Assembly (NCBI GenBank): GCA_003501335.1
Contig: DNPQ01000579.1
Location: 5,258-15,690 of the forward strand
DNA from: Bacillota bacterium
Lineage (GTDB): Bacteria; Bacillota; UBA4882; UBA8346
Direction: 5' to 3'
DNA length: 10,433 bases
Shown here: positions 1 through 6,567 of the stretch, in pieces
Position numbering within the stretch: the first letter of the stretch is position 1
How the letters are laid out: each line of letters begins with the position of its first letter
The notes under the pieces: generated by a model
What the model was told of the DNA's origin: nothing
Databases searched by the model: none
Seen by the model: only the letters and a program-made list of their open reading frames with translations
Translations under genes and position numbers: made by a program

Positions 1-7
1 TAATTTC

Positions 8-33
8 ACAAAGTAGAATTAAAATTCCTTTGT
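8..33 (-). terminator. Imperfect hairpin after the S51-family gene
   Basis: Bases 8-13 pair with 28-33 and bases 16-20 pair with 23-27, with a two-base bulge at 14-15. The hairpin lies 24 bases past the stop of the minus-strand gene ending at 57, where a terminator would be expected. The sequence after the stem on the minus strand is not T-rich, so it is at best a weak intrinsic terminator. Confidence 0.25.
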
Positions 34-56
34 TATTTATAGTGATAGAAGCGGAA

Positions 57-740
57 TTAAACTTTCTGCACCCGGCCTTCTTGATTTCCATAACAGATAG
101 GAGCTTTTTCCAGAGCCACCACTTTACCGCTACTGTCCCCACACACCATGCCGCCGCTGGGAATGGCATAACCCCGGCTGCCGGGTCCCTGCAGCTTCAA
201 GGCCAATTTCAATTCTTTCCAGTCCTCATCCTCGGCATGGGTGTCGAAAACAGTCGGAACAAACCCCAGGCAGTCGAAGAGCTCGGCCGTAGCGTCATCC
301 TGAGGATTTTCCCAGCGCACCCAGTGAGTGCCCATCATGATGCTGCCCGCGGAGACACCGAAAAACAATTTTCCCCGGCCATAAAGTTCCTTTAAAAAGC
401 CAGCCAGACCATGCTGTACTAGCCAGCGCATGCCATCTTCCACTTCCCCGCCGGAAAGAAAAATGGCATCCGCCGCCTCGAGAGCTTGCTTGGCGGCGGA
501 CAAATCCACCCGCTGCCCAGCCAGGCGGAGAAAATTTACTTCTCCTGCCCCGGCCGCCTGCAGCAAGGTTTGAAAATGCCGGAAAAAATCAACATCATCC
601 CCACTGGCCACACCCAGGTAAACTACATACGGTTTTTGCTTGCCGCATTCCTGTAAGACACGGGCCATGGATGGTACTATGCTCTCGGGATTATGAAAAT
701 TGCCGCCCGCTAATAGAAAAACCGGTTTGGATTCTTTCAT
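57..740 (-). CDS. Peptidase S51 / class I glutamine amidotransferase-like protein
   Basis: A 227-residue soluble protein with no signal peptide. The fold is suggested by a Rossmann-like start (FLLAGGNF, residues 8-15), the SGGE turn at 96-99 and the nucleophile elbow GVSAGS at 128-133, with Ser130 the likely nucleophile. A DTH stretch at 166-168 could supply the histidine. In family S51 (dipeptidase E, cyanophycinase) the serine sits in G-x-S-A-G after a beta strand, and about 230 residues is the usual length. The ATG overlaps the stop of the upstream adenylate-forming gene by four bases (ATGA), with AAAGGA ahead of it, so the two are probably translationally coupled. Family assignment is solid. 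The substrate is not: it could be an aspartyl-dipeptide peptidase, a cyanophycinase-like enzyme or an amidase acting on the partner's product. Confidence 0.8.
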   Translation of the reverse strand: MKESKPVFLLAGGNFHNPESIVPSMARVLQECGKQKPYVVYLGVASGDDVDFFRHFQTLLQAAGAGEVNFLRLAGQRVDLSAAKQALEAADAIFLSGGEVEDGMRWLVQHGLAGFLKELYGRGKLFFGVSAGSIMMGTHWVRWENPQDDATAELFDCLGFVPTVFDTHAEDEDWKELKLALKLQGPGSRGYAIPSGGMVCGDSSGKVVALEKAPICYGNQEGRVQKV

Positions 741-2053
741 GCAAATAATCCTTTCGGGTCAAAGTCAAAATTGGCCTGAGTCCGGCGGTATTTCCCCGCA
801 GGGCCGGGCAGGAGGTCAGGGACTACCGTAAGCGTAAACTCGCCATCCCGTCCATACAAAGACTCCAGAGCCTGGCGCGTCCGGTCTAAAACCTCAGCAG
901 AACTATCAGTTCTGCTGTTGGTTAAGACCAATTGCAGTTCATACTGGGTCCGGCTGCGCTGTTCCAGGTGATAATCACGGATTTCCGGAATCCGGGCCAG
1001 TTGGGTATCCAGAGCCATAGTCGTCACCAAGTCCCCCTGGGTAGTAAAAGTGGCATTGGCCATCCGGCCTTCAATGGCCTCCACCAGCAGGCCTTCGTTC
1101 CGGCCGCAAGCGCATTGACCCGTGGGGTGCAAACGGATCAGATCCCCCACATCAAACTTAAGTATGGAGGTCCAGGGATTGTTGAAAGTCGTGACCAGAA
1201 TCTGGCCCAAATCCGGCCCGCCGTGCCTGGCCGTGAGGGGTTGAAAATCAATCCGGCAGAAATCAGTGTTCTGGTGAAACAGGCCGGCTTCGCATTGCAT
1301 CAACACAAAACCGGTTTCCGTGGTGCCATAGGAACTGATCAGGGGTGATGAAAACACACGGCGGATCGCCGCCAGATGGATCTGGGAGGGATATTCAAAG
1401 GTAAAAAGGATGGCGGCCGGGGAGTAAAGTTCTTGCCCCGTGTCCCACGCCCACCAGGCTAAGCGGGCCAGCAGTGACGGATTGGCTTCCAGGATGACGG
1501 GCTTAAATATTTTCAGCTCCCGCGCCATCCGTGCCAAATGGCTGGGCTGCCATTGCATCACGCTGATTTTTTCATTCAAAAACAAATTATGGCCCAGGAT
1601 ACGGTTTTCCATCGGTAAATCTTGCTCGCACTGAATTCCCACGTTTAGGGCGCTGGCCAGCTGCGCATATTTCTGGGGGTAATCCAGACACGCGGTATGG
1701 GCATTCAATTTCCAGGAAGCCGCCTCGGATTGGTTCCACCAGGTTTGATTCCAAAGATTGACCACTTTTTCTTCGGTCGTGCCGCTGGTAAAGGTATATT
1801 CGATTTCGTTCCGGGCCAAGCCGTCCTGGACCTGGAGATGATTGGGAACCAACCCCTGGGGAAAATGCTCCCGCATGGCTTTTTTGGTTAATTCCGGCAA
1901 GGCCGCATATCTCTGATCGAGTGCGGTTCCCAGCCCGGGATCAAGCGCCCGCCAATCCTCATATAGCGGCGCAGTCCCCATGGCAATTTCCAGGGCCTCA
2001 AGCGATTTTTTCTGATACTCCGCCGGATAAAAATATCGGCTTGTGATATTCAT
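737..2053 (-). CDS. PaaK-like adenylate-forming enzyme (phenylacetate-CoA ligase / F390 synthetase family)
   Basis: A 438-residue protein, close to the usual PaaK length. It has the AMP-binding P-loop YTFTSGTTEEK (86-96), the YGTTE motif (242-246), the FDVGDLIRL stretch whose Asp301/Asp304 correspond to the ribose-binding region, CACGR (314-318), an EGR hinge (328-330) and a C-terminal GKYRR whose Lys421 matches the catalytic lysine of the family. Cys254, His260, Cys266, Cys314 and Cys316 are placed like the metal-binding residues of PaaK relatives. Such enzymes adenylate a carboxylate and usually transfer it to CoA. No thioesterase, ring-oxidation or CoA-transferase gene is adjacent, so a phenylacetate role is not supported. 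The start has GGAGG seven bases upstream. It is first in a two-gene operon with the S51-like gene. I see no convincing promoter in 2054-2176. Confidence 0.82.
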   Translation of the reverse strand: MNITSRYFYPAEYQKKSLEALEIAMGTAPLYEDWRALDPGLGTALDQRYAALPELTKKAMREHFPQGLVPNHLQVQDGLARNEIEYTFTSGTTEEKVVNLWNQTWWNQSEAASWKLNAHTACLDYPQKYAQLASALNVGIQCEQDLPMENRILGHNLFLNEKISVMQWQPSHLARMARELKIFKPVILEANPSLLARLAWWAWDTGQELYSPAAILFTFEYPSQIHLAAIRRVFSSPLISSYGTTETGFVLMQCEAGLFHQNTDFCRIDFQPLTARHGGPDLGQILVTTFNNPWTSILKFDVGDLIRLHPTGQCACGRNEGLLVEAIEGRMANATFTTQGDLVTTMALDTQLARIPEIRDYHLEQRSRTQYELQLVLTNSRTDSSAEVLDRTRQALESLYGRDGEFTLTVVPDLLPGPAGKYRRTQANFDFDPKGLFA

Positions 2054-2176
2054 ATGGATACCTCCATCTCATTTCAAATTTTACACTTTTCCCGTCAAAT
2101 TGCGATTATGCCCTCTTTCGGGAAGAGCCTCTCACTTCATCCATGCCATCGAGTGAACAACGCTAAACCGAAACTT

Positions 2177-2539
2177 TTACACAGTGATTACTTTCCAATC
2201 CGATTTTATCATTTTCGTTAAATGTTCTCCCATATATATTACTTCAATTCCCAAGCTGGTGAGCTTTTCTTCCACTCCATAAATATTCGCCGAACCTTTG
2301 CAGGCAAGAATCTCAACCCCGTTATCCAGCATCGCTTTTATATAAAGCTGTAGTTCTTCATCTTCAGCCAAAAGCTTTTCAGATGGCCCCCAAATAATCA
2401 CTCTTACCTCATCCCACCATCCATGCTGTTTTGAAACTCTGGGATACATAAGCGCAAAATGCATCGCAACATCTCGTTCAGATGAAGTCCATAGTATTAC
2501 CAGTTTATCAAGCTCATTACCATCAATGTATTCTTTCAT
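2177..2539 (-). CDS. DsrE-family-like small protein
   Basis: A 120-residue soluble protein. It begins a beta strand with KLVILWTSS (12-20), continues with RVIIWGPSEKLL (46-57) and has NGVEILACKGSA (73-84), where Cys80 occupies the position of the conserved cysteine of DsrE/DsrF/YchN-like proteins. A late strand follows (GIEVIYMG, 97-104). DsrE-type proteins bind or relay sulfur, or act as small redox partners. The exact role here is unknown. Its ATG overlaps the stop of the upstream flavoprotein by four bases, and its GGGAGG ribosome site lies inside the last codons of that gene. The two are therefore almost certainly co-transcribed and coupled, pointing to a shared redox or thiol function. 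Confidence 0.72.
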   Translation of the reverse strand: MKEYIDGNELDKLVILWTSSERDVAMHFALMYPRVSKQHGWWDEVRVIIWGPSEKLLAEDEELQLYIKAMLDNGVEILACKGSANIYGVEEKLTSLGIEVIYMGEHLTKMIKSDWKVITV

Positions 2540-3198
2540 TCTTTTTTTCCTCCCTCATGTACAAGTCTAACTCCCATATCAAAAGCTTTTTTGCAATCAT
2601 TAGGGAATGCTTCTTTTCGTCTTTTCGCTTTTTCTTCTTGGCTAAATGACGTTGAAACATATTTTGAGTAATCATCAAACTGATAAGTATCGTTAACAAA
2701 CAGAGATTCCGATGTCCCTCCAAAAATATTTTTCATCAACATTTCATTAATGCCAGAAGGTTTATCATATCCCATCATTTTCATTCGGTCCTCATTCACA
2801 CCCATGGTGTAAATGAATCCGGTAGGCATCTTCTTTTTAAAAAGAGTAGAATGGTTCTTATCATACACCAGATATGGAAATATCAACCGTTCAATAAACG
2901 ATTTCATCTCACCTGTAACCGCTCCAAGGTATATGGGAGTGCCCAGGATAACAGCGCCAGCTTCTTCAATTTTGCTAAAAACCAGTGTCAAATCATCCTT
3001 TACTGCACATCGTCCATAACTTTCGCCGCCTATCCTTTTACAAGCAAAACAACTTATACACCCTTTATAGTTAAGATCATAAAGATGGATGAGTTCCGTT
3101 TCCGCTCCCTGCGAAGCCGCGCCTTCAAGAGCACGATTAAGGACAGTTGCGGTGTTCCCATTCTTTCTCGGACCCCCGTTAAACGCTAATGCCTTCAT
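2536..3198 (-). CDS. Flavodoxin-fold NAD(P)H-dependent FMN reductase / iron-sulfur flavoprotein-like
   Basis: A 220-residue protein. The N-terminus MKALAFNGGPRKNGNT carries the FMN phosphate-binding loop (residues 7-16). GTPIYLG at 86-92 is the second FMN-contacting loop of the FMN_red/flavodoxin_2 fold. Between them is a cysteine cluster, C47-x2-C50-x2-C53-x10-C64, like that of iron-sulfur flavoproteins and related NAD(P)H oxidoreductases but with a longer last gap. A 4Fe-4S cluster is possible, not proven. I chose the ATG at 3198 because GGAGGT precedes it and translation similar to the family begins exactly there. An upstream in-frame extension to 3594 would run across the promoter and antisense to the regulator. 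A minus-strand promoter lies at 3243-3271. The gene is first in an operon with the DsrE-like gene and divergent from the HxlR regulator. Confidence 0.85.
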   Translation of the reverse strand: MKALAFNGGPRKNGNTATVLNRALEGAASQGAETELIHLYDLNYKGCISCFACKRIGGESYGRCAVKDDLTLVFSKIEEAGAVILGTPIYLGAVTGEMKSFIERLIFPYLVYDKNHSTLFKKKMPTGFIYTMGVNEDRMKMMGYDKPSGINEMLMKNIFGGTSESLFVNDTYQFDDYSKYVSTSFSQEEKAKRRKEAFPNDCKKAFDMGVRLVHEGGKKE

Positions 3199-3242
3199 AA
3201 ACTGTACCTCCACTGAAATATTACGTTGACTTCTAACTGAAG

Positions 3243-3271
3243 ATTGTATATTGTTATTACAGTGAAGTAAA
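3243..3271 (-). promoter_or_regulatory. Promoter of the flavoprotein-DsrE operon
   Basis: On the minus strand, TTTACT (3266-3271) is followed after exactly 17 bases by TACAAT (3243-3248). This is a good sigma-A-type arrangement. It predicts a transcript start near 3236, giving a leader of about 38 bases that contains the GGAGGT site. Confidence 0.6.
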
Positions 3272-3307
3272 GTATGCACATTTTTGTTATATACTATAAT
3301 AAAAGTA
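3271..3307. promoter_or_regulatory. Candidate HxlR operator region in the divergent promoter
   Basis: Two overlapping dyads sit between the divergent genes. One pairs AGTATGCACA (3271-3280) imperfectly with the stretch 3285-3295. The other is TACT-N8-AGTA at 3292-3307. The second resembles the TACT/AGTA dyad reported for the HxlR-family repressor YodB, but with one more base in the spacer. It lies 17 bases before the regulator's ATG and upstream of the flavoprotein promoter, so it could serve autoregulation and divergent control. This rests on pattern only. Confidence 0.35.
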
Positions 3308-3323
3308 AGTATTGGAGTATAAT

Positions 3324-3650
3324 ATGGATCATAATGAGAAAGAAGGACTGAATTGCCCGATAAATTATACCTTATCCATTCTCGGAGGAAAGTGGAAATG
3401 GGCCATTTTATGGCTGATATCCACAAATGAGGTACTAAGGTACGGCAGGCTGAAAGAGAACTTGCCATCCATTGCGCACAAAACATTAAGTCAGCAGTTG
3501 AAGGAATTAGAAAGCAACGATCTGATCCACAGAGAGCAATATAATCAAGTTCCTCCAAAAGTCGAATACTCTTTGACTGATAAAGGGAAAACACTTATTC
3601 CGATACTAGGACTCATGTCCCAATGGGGAAATAAATATTGGGTAAAATAA
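3324..3650 (+). CDS. HxlR-family winged-helix transcriptional regulator
   Basis: A 108-residue protein, the usual HxlR length. It has the family signature CPINYTLSILGGKWK (11-25), a recognition region with SIAHKTLSQQLKELE (49-63) and the winged segment ending VEYSLTDKG (80-88). The ATG at 3324 is preferred over an in-frame TTG at 3312 because TTGGAG, the ribosome site, covers that TTG at the right distance. Cys11 is the only cysteine and sits where redox-sensing HxlR members such as YodB and HypR of Bacillus carry their N-terminal sensor cysteine. It is divergent from a flavoprotein operon, which is the typical arrangement for local control of an oxidoreductase. Its 3' end overlaps the broken flavin reductase gene tail-to-tail by 38 bases. 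Confidence 0.88.
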   Translation: MDHNEKEGLNCPINYTLSILGGKWKWAILWLISTNEVLRYGRLKENLPSIAHKTLSQQLKELESNDLIHREQYNQVPPKVEYSLTDKGKTLIPILGLMSQWGNKYWVK

Positions 3651-4168
3651 ATTTACTAAAATTCAATGGAGTCACAATGTTTCCGTCCACAACAAATGTG
3701 CCGTCGCCACTGGCATGAAATGTCCGGCGCTCTTTACGCTCATTATCGATCCAGGCGCGTCTTCCATCCAAAACGAAAATACTCTGCGGTTCCAAATAGT
3801 CAGTAACACGGCACTCAATACAGGCCAAGCACTCAGAAATAAGTGGAGCCTTCACATCTCTAGCCGGTAATGGCGTCAGACCAAATTTTTTAAACTTGTC
3901 CACTTTTGTGCCGGAGCAATCGCCAATACTGACCGCCTTTTCCATAAGATCAATCGTGGGAACTGCCAGCACATTCTCTGGTGTGGGTAAGGGCCTCGTA
4001 CGAATAATTCCACGGACCGGTTTTCAGAGCAATCTGCGGAGTGAAATCTAATACCATATGCCATGTATTGCGGCCTTTATTGTTTGTTGTGACCAAGATA
4101 ACCGGTCCCGGCTCAATCAGCATGAACGCTTTTCCAATCGGTAATTTGGGCATCGGCATAACATTCAC
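3613..4168 (-). pseudogene. Flavin-reductase-family protein, frameshifted
   Basis: Two minus-strand reading frames together give one protein. The first (4168 to about 3973) contains EPGPVILVTTNNKG and NYSYEALTHTREC. The second (from about 3972 down to 3613) continues VLAVPTIDLMEKAVSIGDCSG, then KFGLTPLP and a C-terminal GDGTFVVDG. In intact flavin reductase-like proteins these segments are contiguous (TxECVxAxPT). The break falls at the Cys-Val junction near 3970-3976 and is repaired by restoring two bases or removing one. The segment after NNKGR also seems short by about six residues, so a second lesion is possible. The frame opens with GTG at 4168. An ATG at 4159 preceded by GGTGA is an alternative, and TATAAT at 4183-4188 is a possible -10. 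A sequencing error remains possible. Confidence 0.75.
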
Positions 4169-4243
4169 CGCTTTCTTTCCTTATTATACCCTCAATCTAT
4201 TTAAAGTGAAAAGGACGAAGCAAAGAAAGTTAAAACCAGATAC

Positions 4244-4283
4244 AATGATAAACCTGATTTCTTAAGAAATCAGGTTTATCATT
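4244..4283 (-). terminator. Perfect 40-base palindromic hairpin after the chemoreceptor gene
   Basis: Bases 4244-4263 are the exact reverse complement of 4264-4283, and AACCA (4234-4238) can pair further with TGGTT (4284-4288) across a bulge. It lies 26 bases beyond the stop of the chemoreceptor gene and before the start of the broken flavin reductase gene. It probably ends the chemoreceptor transcript. The tract after the stem on the minus strand is only moderately T-rich. Confidence 0.6.
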
Positions 4284-4308
4284 TGGTTACTAGAATTCAT
4301 AAAATTCC

Positions 4309-5955
4309 CTAAAATTGATGAGGATCTTTTTCAAGTGGAATCACTTCTTCCGGAGAAACGACTTTCGTTTTTGCTTTATCCGTCAGTAACTTATTTTGGT
4401 CTCCTGACTCTTGATGAACATGATTCCGACTGCTAGTCTCAACCGCTTTAAAATCCTGATTTGAATAAAGGCTTTGATGATTGCCACTTTGAGCTGCGTT
4501 TGGGTTTTCATTCACGAGCGCACTTTGCATTCCATTTACGATCTGCGAAAGTTCTTGGACGATTGTTTTCATGCCCTCAGCCTGGGCGTTTAACTCCTCG
4601 GATGCTGAGGCGCTCTCTTCCGCAGTGGAAGCGTTTTGTTGGGTCACGCTCTCCATTTGAGTCATTGCCTTGTTTACTTGATCGACTCCTTGGGCTTGTT
4701 CCTGACTGGCAGCCGAGATCTCATTCATTAATTCGTTGACCGTTTTAGCCTGAGTCGTTATTTCATCCAAGGCTTCACGTACCCTTTCAGCCGCTGAGAC
4801 ACCTTTACCGGATAATTCAATATTGGCTTCAATAATTGCCGTGGTATCTTTCGCTGCTTGGGCACTCCGTCCCGCCAAATTTCTAACTTCTTCCGCGACT
4901 ACGGCAAATCCCATACCGGCTTCCCCGGCTCTTGCCGCCTCAATTGCCGCATTGAGGGCGAGAATATTGGTCTGAAAAGCAATGTCATCAATGACTTTAA
5001 TGATCTTCGCAATTTGGTCGCTGGATTTCTTGATCTCCTGGATGGAACTCATCATCTCGTGCATTTCGTTACTGCCCCTGCCGGCAGATTCATTTACTTG
5101 TTTCGATAGTTGGGTCGCCTGCTTGGTATTGACGACATTTTGTTGCAGCATGGATGAAGATTCTTGTAAGATGGATGATGTTTCTTCAATAGACGATGCC
5201 TGTTCGGCGCTGCCTTGCGATAACTGCCCAGCGGAGGATGAAAGTTGAACAGAGGCTGCAGCAACTTGATGGGAACTTTCATTCAGACCGGAGACGATGC
5301 GGTTGATTGGTTTCGTAATACTGCGAGTAATCAGTATGGCGCTAATGATTCCTAAAATGACACAGATGACCACTAATATCAATAATAGCGTTAAGGAGCT
5401 GAAGTATGTTTGAATGGCGCTTTGATTGGCCGCCATACTCTCGGCATCGACCAAGTTGGCAAGCCTTGCCTGGCTGTCCATTGTCATTTGGATCAACGGT
5501 TCAGATTTGCTTTCTAATAGCGACGCCGCTTCAGCCGTTTTTTGGGCGGCAATCAACCCGGTTATTTGATTACTAATCGGTATGCTTTGGGTACGCTCTG
5601 CCAGAAAATTTTCATACTCCATTTTTTCTTTCTCAGTTAAAGAGAGCTTTTCTAACCTTTCAGTGGCTTCCTGAGATTTAGCCCGGCTTTCTTTTATGTC
5701 CTTATTAATCTTTTCCAAAGTTTCCGGGTCATTGTTATATATAATAGTACCCCTGGTGTTTTTGGACATCGCCAGAGTTACCATACGCACAGTATCAACC
5801 ATTTTTATTTTTTCGCCATTATCCATGATCACTTTCATTTTGGTATTAACCCGCCACATGCCAAATAGCGCAATCCCCGCAATAGCAAAAACGATTACAA
5901 ATATCAAGCTGTAACCAAAAATAATCCGAGCGCCAAGTTTTGCCTTAATTTGCAT
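4309..5955 (-). CDS. Methyl-accepting chemotaxis protein
   Basis: A 548-residue inner-membrane chemoreceptor. TM1 spans about residues 11-33 (IIFGYSLIFVIVFAIAGIAL). An extracytoplasmic, mostly helical sensor domain of about 150 residues, consistent with a four-helix-bundle type, follows. TM2 is about 184-209 and leads into a HAMP-like start, RSITKPINRIVSGLNE (211-226). Only the first HAMP helix is obvious before the coiled coil begins. The conserved signalling tip is at about 319-366 (DDIAFQTNILALNAAIEAAR and GFAVVAEEVRNLAG). It would pass ligand signals to CheA/CheW. There is no C-terminal pentapeptide tether. ATG at 5955 has GGAGG seven bases upstream. An adjacent ATG at 5958 is four bases from it, and a GTG at 5979 would place the ribosome site inside the gene. 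No other chemotaxis gene is in the window. Confidence 0.92.
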   Translation of the reverse strand: MQIKAKLGARIIFGYSLIFVIVFAIAGIALFGMWRVNTKMKVIMDNGEKIKMVDTVRMVTLAMSKNTRGTIIYNNDPETLEKINKDIKESRAKSQEATERLEKLSLTEKEKMEYENFLAERTQSIPISNQITGLIAAQKTAEAASLLESKSEPLIQMTMDSQARLANLVDAESMAANQSAIQTYFSSLTLLLILVVICVILGIISAILITRSITKPINRIVSGLNESSHQVAAASVQLSSSAGQLSQGSAEQASSIEETSSILQESSSMLQQNVVNTKQATQLSKQVNESAGRGSNEMHEMMSSIQEIKKSSDQIAKIIKVIDDIAFQTNILALNAAIEAARAGEAGMGFAVVAEEVRNLAGRSAQAAKDTTAIIEANIELSGKGVSAAERVREALDEITTQAKTVNELMNEISAASQEQAQGVDQVNKAMTQMESVTQQNASTAEESASASEELNAQAEGMKTIVQELSQIVNGMQSALVNENPNAAQSGNHQSLYSNQDFKAVETSSRNHVHQESGDQNKLLTDKAKTKVVSPEEVIPLEKDPHQF

Positions 5956-5974
5956 CATACAACCTCCAATAATT

Positions 5975-5989
5975 CGCACGCGTCGTGCG
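5975..5989. repeat. Short palindrome at the chemoreceptor start region
   Basis: CGCACG (5975-5980) and CGTGCG (5984-5989) form a perfect six-base dyad with a three-base centre. It lies eight bases before the GGAGG of the chemoreceptor gene and on top of the start point predicted from the candidate promoter. It could be an operator or a leader hairpin. Its GC richness stands out from AT-rich surroundings. Confidence 0.45.
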
Positions 5990-5990
5990 T

Positions 5991-6019
5991 ATGTAATTTC
6001 GTAGCTGTTCCAAAATCAA
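5991..6019 (-). promoter_or_regulatory. Weak candidate promoter of the chemoreceptor gene
   Basis: On the minus strand, TTGATT (6014-6019) and TTACAT (5991-5996) are separated by 17 bases and would start transcription near 5984. Both boxes deviate from consensus. I saw no motility-sigma (SigD) type promoter nearby, but could not score the region. Confidence 0.3.
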
Positions 6020-6049
6020 CCGGGAAGTTCTTACTTATGATAAATTCAA

Positions 6050-6145
6050 TTATGCTGCTTTCCGGGCAAATTGAATAAATTGTTGTTTTAAACCGGCCAT
6101 TTCTTCTCGATTTAAGATCTTTGCAATCCCCAAAATCGAAATCAT
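6050..6145 (-). CDS. Small ORF or gene remnant, unrecognised
   Basis: The 31-residue reading (MISILGIAKILNREEMAGLK at residues 1-20, then a basic, aromatic C-terminus ending ARKAA) has protein-like composition: an amphipathic helix pattern and no low-complexity bias. The same frame stays open upstream for 16 more codons, to an in-frame stop, with readable sequence (ITDPGKIKGR just before the ATG). It may therefore be the C-terminal remnant of a longer lost gene rather than a true small protein. AAGGGA sits only three bases before the ATG, too close to be a convincing ribosome site. I do not recognise the family. It lies upstream of the chemoreceptor on the same strand. Confidence 0.3.
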   Translation of the reverse strand: MISILGIAKILNREEMAGLKQQFIQFARKAA

Positions 6146-6166
6146 TCTTCCCTTGATTTTTCCTGG

Positions 6167-6190
6167 ATCCGTAATCAATGATTCACGGAT
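6167..6190. repeat. Imperfect 24-base palindrome
   Basis: ATCCGTAATCA (6167-6177) is matched by TGATTCACGGAT (6179-6190) in inverted orientation, with one extra base in the right arm and one central base. The symmetry suits a dimeric protein site rather than a hairpin, because the loop would be a single base. It lies 20 bases before the plus-strand promoter at 6210-6238. Confidence 0.4.
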
Positions 6191-6209
6191 TTGCGATTAT
6201 CGGTAAAAG

Positions 6210-6238
6210 TTGTACAAAAAAATTATAGTTTATATAAT
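6210..6238 (+). promoter_or_regulatory. Consensus-like plus-strand promoter with no obvious gene
   Basis: TTGTAC (6210-6215), a 17-base spacer and a perfect TATAAT (6233-6238) predict transcription from about 6245 on the plus strand. No plus-strand gene with a ribosome site follows. The next element is the hairpin at 6381-6419, so the product could be a short non-coding RNA of about 175 bases or a leader. The surroundings are AT-rich, so a chance match is possible. Confidence 0.45.
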
Positions 6239-6380
6239 TAAATAGCGAACTGTTAAATCTCATAAATACCTTATTTTGATTATACTCTTGTTATATCAAA
6301 GTCGCTAGGCCGGATTTGAAAAAATCTTCTTGCATTGCCATTCCATTTTACTCAATACATTCGGCTTTTAAGGTACTCAA

Positions 6381-6419
6381 AAAGCGAACTGTTGGAATAT
6401 TATCCCAACAGTTCGCTTT
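6381..6419 (-). terminator. Strong 15-bp hairpin
   Basis: Bases 6381-6395 are the exact reverse complement of 6405-6419, with a nine-base loop. On the minus strand the stem ends in a run of five T (three in the stem), as in an intrinsic terminator. On the plus strand the following bases are not T-rich. It is the first strong hairpin downstream of the minus-strand helicase gene, although more than 580 bases away. Eleven bases of its left arm recur at 6244-6254. Confidence 0.55.
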
Positions 6420-6567
6420 GCGACTCCCAAACAGGTTCTTTTTGAGAGCATTACCATAAGCATAACTGGCATTTTTGTGTTTTTTTGCAATTTGGATTAT
6501 AAACTCGGATACTTTCAAAACCAAAATCGCGCTCCAACTACTTTCTGCCCAATCTCTTTGGGCGGAG

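Noticed and set aside
30..1891. Several plus-strand open frames opposite the S51-like and PaaK-like genes
   Set aside because: They lie entirely antisense to genes with clear family motifs, have no ribosome sites, and arise from GC-rich coding sequence.
2054..2176. Promoter for the PaaK-like operon (TTGACG on the minus strand)
   Set aside because: The TTGACG has no acceptable -10 box at 16-18 bases, and the TAAAAT nearby has no matching -35 box.
3199..3594. A 132-residue N-terminal extension of the flavoprotein
   Set aside because: It would cross the operon's promoter and run antisense to hxlR. Family similarity and the GGAGGT site both place the start at 3198.
5956..5979. Upstream GTG or first ATG as the chemoreceptor start
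   Set aside because: The GTG at 5979 would put the GGAGG site inside the gene and overlap the dyad. The ATG at 5958 is only four bases from GGAGG, less favourable than 5955.
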